Positions 61,233-64,000 of a DNA stretch of 64,000 nucleotides are shown here, piece by piece. The first letter of the stretch is position 1. Every line of letters starts with the position of its first letter. Both the position numbers and the translations under genes were made by a program. The notes under the pieces were generated by a model. That model made no database searches. It saw nothing but the letters and a program-made list of their open reading frames with translations, and was not told where the DNA came from. The DNA lies in contig CAWBXV010000002.1 of NCBI GenBank assembly GCA_963792875.1, positions 744,001 through 808,000 on the forward strand, in the 5' to 3' direction. The DNA comes from JAHEGP01 sp963792875. GTDB lineage: Bacteria; Pseudomonadota; Gammaproteobacteria; Pseudomonadales; JAHEGP01.

Positions 61233-61856
61233 ATGAACAAGACGAGAAGCTCCCGCGCAAGGAGCGGCGACAACACGCTGCGCATCATCGGCGGGCGATG
61301 GCGGGGTCGTAAGCTGCACTTTCCCTCCGCCCCCGGACTGCGGCCGACCGGCGATCGCGTCAGGGAGACCCTGTTCAACTGGCTCGCGCCCAGACTGCCA
61401 GGGGCGCATTGTCTCGACCTCTTTGCCGGCAGCGGCGCGCTGGGGCTGGAGGCGCTGAGCCGCGGAGCCGCCAGCAGTGTCCTGATCGACAGTTCGGCCC
61501 CGGTGTGCCGCGCCCTGCGGGACCACGGGCAGACGCTGCAGGCCGGCCCGGCACTGCAGGTGGTGCAGGCCGACGCGCTCGCCTGGCTGAACACCGGGGA
61601 GGCGCTGCAACAGGGGCGCTTTGCCGTGGCTTTCGTCGACCCGCCGTTCCAGGCGGGAATACTTGATCGGGTACTGGAGACGCTGGCCCACGCCGGCGTG
61701 CTGGCCCCGAACGCCCTGATCTATATCGAGCACGCCACGACGCAGGCGGTCGGGTACCCCGCGGGCTGGCGGACAGCGCGCCAGCAGCGCGCGGGCCAGG
61801 TCAGCTACGCCCTGCTGGAGGCCGCCGCAGTGGCGCCGGCCGCCCCCGTTAACTAA
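61233..61856 (+). CDS. rsmD: 16S rRNA m2G966 methyltransferase RsmD
   Basis: 207 residues. N-terminal LRIIGGRWRGRKLHFPSAPG, GLRPTGDRVRETLFNWLAP, SAM motif CLDLFAGSGALGLEALSRGA and catalytic VDPPF. ATG at 61233. The divergent ftsY/rsmD pair followed by coaD is the conserved arrangement. Confidence 0.95.
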   Translation: MNKTRSSRARSGDNTLRIIGGRWRGRKLHFPSAPGLRPTGDRVRETLFNWLAPRLPGAHCLDLFAGSGALGLEALSRGAASSVLIDSSAPVCRALRDHGQTLQAGPALQVVQADALAWLNTGEALQQGRFAVAFVDPPFQAGILDRVLETLAHAGVLAPNALIYIEHATTQAVGYPAGWRTARQQRAGQVSYALLEAAAVAPAAPVN

Positions 61857-61886
61857 CCTTCGGCACAGCGGCAGAGGGATGCATAC

Positions 61887-62369
61887 ATGACGGCAGTAGT
61901 CTATCCGGGCACATTCGACCCGATCACCAATGGCCACATCGACCTGGTGGAGCGCGCCTCGCGGCTGTTCGAGCGCGTGGTCGTGGCCGTGGCCGACAGC
62001 GAGAAGAAGCGCCCCCTGTTCGACCTGCAGGAGCGGCTGCAGCTCTGCGAGCGGGCGTTGGCCGGCATTGCCAACGTCGAAGTGTGCGCTTTTCGCGGGC
62101 TGCTGACCGATTTCGTGCCCGGCTGCGGCACGCACGTGGTGCTCCGCGGCTTGCGCGCCGTTTCCGATTTCGAGTACGAGCTGCAGCTGGCCAACATGAA
62201 CCGCGCGCTGAGTCCCCGCTTTGAATCCGTGTTCCTGACGCCCTCGGATCATTTATCATTCATTTCGGCGAGCCTGGTGCGGGAGATCGCCTCCATGGGA
62301 GGCGACATCACACCCTTTGTGCACCTCGAGGTAGCACGCGCGCTGCGACGCAAATTTGCGGCGACCTGA
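61887..62369 (+). CDS. coaD: Phosphopantetheine adenylyltransferase
   Basis: Penultimate step of CoA synthesis. 160 residues. Nucleotidyltransferase motif YPGTFDPITNGHIDLVERA, then LRGLRAVSDFEYELQLANMN and FLTPSDHLSFISASLVREIA. ATG at 61887. The ferredoxin gene follows after 60 bases. Confidence 0.97.
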   Translation: MTAVVYPGTFDPITNGHIDLVERASRLFERVVVAVADSEKKRPLFDLQERLQLCERALAGIANVEVCAFRGLLTDFVPGCGTHVVLRGLRAVSDFEYELQLANMNRALSPRFESVFLTPSDHLSFISASLVREIASMGGDITPFVHLEVARALRRKFAAT

Positions 62370-62429
62370 TGCGGCCGGCCGCGAGCGCCACTGGCGCCAC
62401 CAACCGACTTTGACCCGGAGTCTGACACC

Positions 62430-62681
62430 ATGGCCCTGATGATCACGGCAGAATGTATCAATTGCGACGTGTGCGAACCCGAGTGCCCCAATGAGGCGAT
62501 CTACCAGGGTGAGGACATCTATGTGATCGACCCGAACAAGTGCACCGAATGCGTCGGGCACTACGATGAGCCGCAGTGCCAGCAGGTGTGTCCGGTCGAC
62601 TGCATTCCATTGAATCCGGAACGCATGGAAACGGAAGAGGAGCTGATGATCAAATATCAGCGGCTTACCGGGAACGCCTGA
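62430..62681 (+). CDS. YfhL-type 2[4Fe-4S] ferredoxin
   Basis: 83 residues. The first cluster motif is CINCDVCEPECPNEAIY and the second is CTECVGHYDEPQC, then CPVDCIP; the insertion between the second-cluster cysteines and the C-terminal helix (TEEELMIKYQRL) are typical of the Alvin/YfhL group. In Pseudomonas the orthologue is fdx, next to coaD and reported as essential. ATG at 62430 after CCCGGAG. The 78-base gap downstream holds only weak GC stems. Confidence 0.94.
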   Translation: MALMITAECINCDVCEPECPNEAIYQGEDIYVIDPNKCTECVGHYDEPQCQQVCPVDCIPLNPERMETEEELMIKYQRLTGNA

Positions 62682-62759
62682 ACGCAGCCCGACTGCACCC
62701 GGCCCGACTTAGCACCGCTGGCCCGGCGACCGCAGAGAGCGGGGCCGGAGATGCTACTG

Positions 62760-63131
62760 TCAATAGGCTGCGACCTGATCCCCTTCGTGATAGGCGTCTG
62801 AATCCCGTAACTTCGGCTTGCGGCCGTTGGTACAACCAAGACAGCGCACAAAGGTGGCCTTACCCGGGCCGGCCACCAGGGTCTTGGCGGAATCAGCGAC
62901 GTTACCGCCCAGCGCCGAGAATGGCAGGCCCACCAGGAAGCCCGCGGTACCGGCCACCGTCATCGCCAACAGTGCGGGGCGGGCGATCACCAGGTCACCC
63001 GCCATCGCCAGCGCGGTCGGGCGCTGGTAGGCCTCGTGCTCGTAGAGGGCCTGAGTAAAGCCGGCCTGGGGCAGGCTTAGTAACAGCCCACAACCGGCGG
63101 CAACGGTGAGCGACCTGAGCTTTGCCTTCAT
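62760..63131 (-). CDS. Small exported or membrane protein of unknown function
   Basis: 123 residues. Signal peptide (LTVAAGCGLLLSLPQAGFTQ, cleavage near residue 27), then a hydrophobic segment (LVIARPALLAMTVAGTAGFL) with the conserved run VGLPFSALGGN, and a C-terminal tail with a C-x2-C pair (RCLGCTNGRK). Similar short proteins near mutM/coaD in Pseudomonas carry the same motif, sometimes labelled 'multidrug transporter' without support. ATG at 63131 with GGGAGAA upstream; TACTAT on the minus strand at 63199-63194 is a possible -10. Confidence 0.72.
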   Translation of the reverse strand: MKAKLRSLTVAAGCGLLLSLPQAGFTQALYEHEAYQRPTALAMAGDLVIARPALLAMTVAGTAGFLVGLPFSALGGNVADSAKTLVAGPGKATFVRCLGCTNGRKPKLRDSDAYHEGDQVAAY

Positions 63132-63275
63132 GATAGCGATTCTCCCTCGGTATCCACCAGGGTCCTGCCCCGGCACTTCGCACAATAAGCCTAATAGTAG
63201 TCCCATTGCGGCAGATCGGAACCGCCGGTGTTGGAAACAATTCACACTTCTGTGAGAGGGCGGCCCAAAGGCCGT

Positions 63276-64000
63276 TCAGCGCTGGCACTGCGCGCAGTAG
63301 ACCGTACTGCGCTGGCCCAGGCGAACCTCGCGCAGCGCCCGACCGCAGCCCGGGCAGGCCTCTCCCCCTCTGCCGTAGACCTGCAGTTCGTGACGAAAGT
63401 AGCCAGGCTTGCCGGTGCTATCGACAAAATCGCGCAAGGTCGTGCCGCCATGCGCTATCGCGCGCTCCAGCACGGCCTTGATGGCGACGGCCAGGCGCTG
63501 GTAGCGCAGCGCGGAAATCTGCCCCGCCGCCCGCTGCGGCCGGATGCCGGCCGCAAACAGCGCCTCATTGGCGTAGATGTTGCCCACCCCTACCACCACG
63601 CGGCCATCCATGATGAAAGCCTTGACCGGCGCGGTGCGCCCCCTGGACAGCCCGTGGAGATAGCCACCATCGAACGCACCGTCCAGTGGCTCCGGGCCCA
63701 GGCCCTGCAGCAGCACGTGCTCGCCGGGCGGCCGCGCGGTCCACAGTATCGCGCCAAAGCGGCGCGGATCGCGAAAGCGCAGCGCGCGCCCGTCGTCCAG
63801 CACGATATCGACGTGGTCGTGCGGGGCCGGCGGCACGCCAGCTTCGAGCAGCCGCAGGCTGCCGGTCATGCCCAGATGAACGATCAGATGGCCCCCGCCG
63901 CAATCGAACAGCAGATACTTGGCGCGCCGCCGCACCGCGGCGATGCGCCGGCCGGTCAGAAGCCCGGGGAGGTCGCCCGGCACGGGCCAGCGCAGCCGCC
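63276..64000 (-). CDS. mutM: Formamidopyrimidine-DNA glycosylase MutM (5' end outside window)
   Basis: Excises 8-oxoguanine and nicks the abasic site. The visible 241 residues cover the end of the N-terminal domain (HLGMTGSLRLL, LRFRDPRRFGAILW), the helix-two-turn-helix (GVGNIYANEALFAAGIRP) and the C-terminal zinc finger CPGCGRALREVRL ending YCAQCQR. The catalytic Pro-Glu N-terminus lies beyond base 64000. The frame is open to the edge. Confidence 0.95.
   Translation of the reverse strand, partial: RLRWPVPGDLPGLLTGRRIAAVRRRAKYLLFDCGGGHLIVHLGMTGSLRLLEAGVPPAPHDHVDIVLDDGRALRFRDPRRFGAILWTARPPGEHVLLQGLGPEPLDGAFDGGYLHGLSRGRTAPVKAFIMDGRVVVGVGNIYANEALFAAGIRPQRAAGQISALRYQRLAVAIKAVLERAIAHGGTTLRDFVDSTGKPGYFRHELQVYGRGGEACPGCGRALREVRLGQRSTVYCAQCQR

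Noticed and set aside
1..64000. tRNA, rRNA, CRISPR, insertion sequence, prophage or toxin-antitoxin loci
   Set aside because: I read both strands and saw no tRNA T-loop or acceptor patterns, spaced direct repeats, transposase motifs or terminal inverted repeats.

Overview
The window is about 64 kb of GC-rich chromosome from a gammaproteobacterium. Gene content and order match the Pseudomonas/Cellvibrionales type: zapA-ssrS-fau divergent from ygfB-pepP-ubiH-ubiI, rppH-ptsP, tkt-epd-pgk-fba, the complete pilG-to-chpC chemosensory cluster, gshB-tonB-yqgE-ruvX, pilT-pilU, yggS-proC-yggT-metX-metW-rdgB-hemW, ftsY-ftsE-ftsX-rpoH, and coaD-fdx-mutM. Genus and species cannot be settled from the sequence alone. 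I see no insertion sequence, prophage, integron, tRNA, rRNA or CRISPR array. The region is housekeeping backbone with one accessory-looking operon.

Layout. 1-9.0 kb: ptsP (cut by the window edge), rppH, a HAD phosphatase, rlmI, gcvH and the ubiquinone hydroxylase/pepP/ygfB operon. 9.2-10.7 kb: a ZapB-like coiled-coil gene, zapA, 6S RNA, fau and a 29-residue membrane ORF. 11-21.4 kb: ilvA; rpiA with a one-base frameshift in a G run; an FAH-family gene; a methyltransferase; an alpha/beta hydrolase; and the carbon block fba-pgk-epd-tkt. 21.5-26.9 kb: a methyl-cycle operon led by a SahR-type ArsR/methyltransferase fusion regulator (sahR-metK-ahcY-metF-rsmE), with a clear palindromic operator over its promoter. 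26.9-38.6 kb: the Pil-Chp type IV pilus chemosensory operon (pilGHIJK-chpABC), with a compact ChpA carrying three phosphorylatable Hpt modules. 39-44 kb: gshB, a TonB3-like gene, yqgE, ruvX and the pilus retraction motors pilU and pilT. 44.2-49.5 kb: a five-gene operon encoding a LolA-like periplasmic protein, two paralogous FtsX/MacB-type permeases, an ATPase and an outer-membrane barrel, placed between pilT and yggS. 49.6-56.2 kb: yggS, proC, yggT, DUF167, metX, metW, DUF4426, rdgB, hemW. 56.2-64 kb: trmB, DUF423, rpoH (with a near-perfect CIRCE operator over its promoter), ftsX-ftsE-ftsY, rsmD, coaD, ferredoxin, a small exported protein and mutM (cut by the window edge).

How the parts connect. 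The methyl-cycle operon makes SAM, clears SAH and supplies methyl-THF, and its regulator is probably tuned by SAH. Twitching motility is represented by its control system (Pil-Chp), its two retraction ATPases and the neighbouring TonB. The rpoH CIRCE site points to HrcA control of sigma-32. The best candidate for an incompletely described system is the Lol/Lpt-like operon at 44.2-49.5 kb, which holds inner-membrane, periplasmic and outer-membrane parts of a possible envelope export route.
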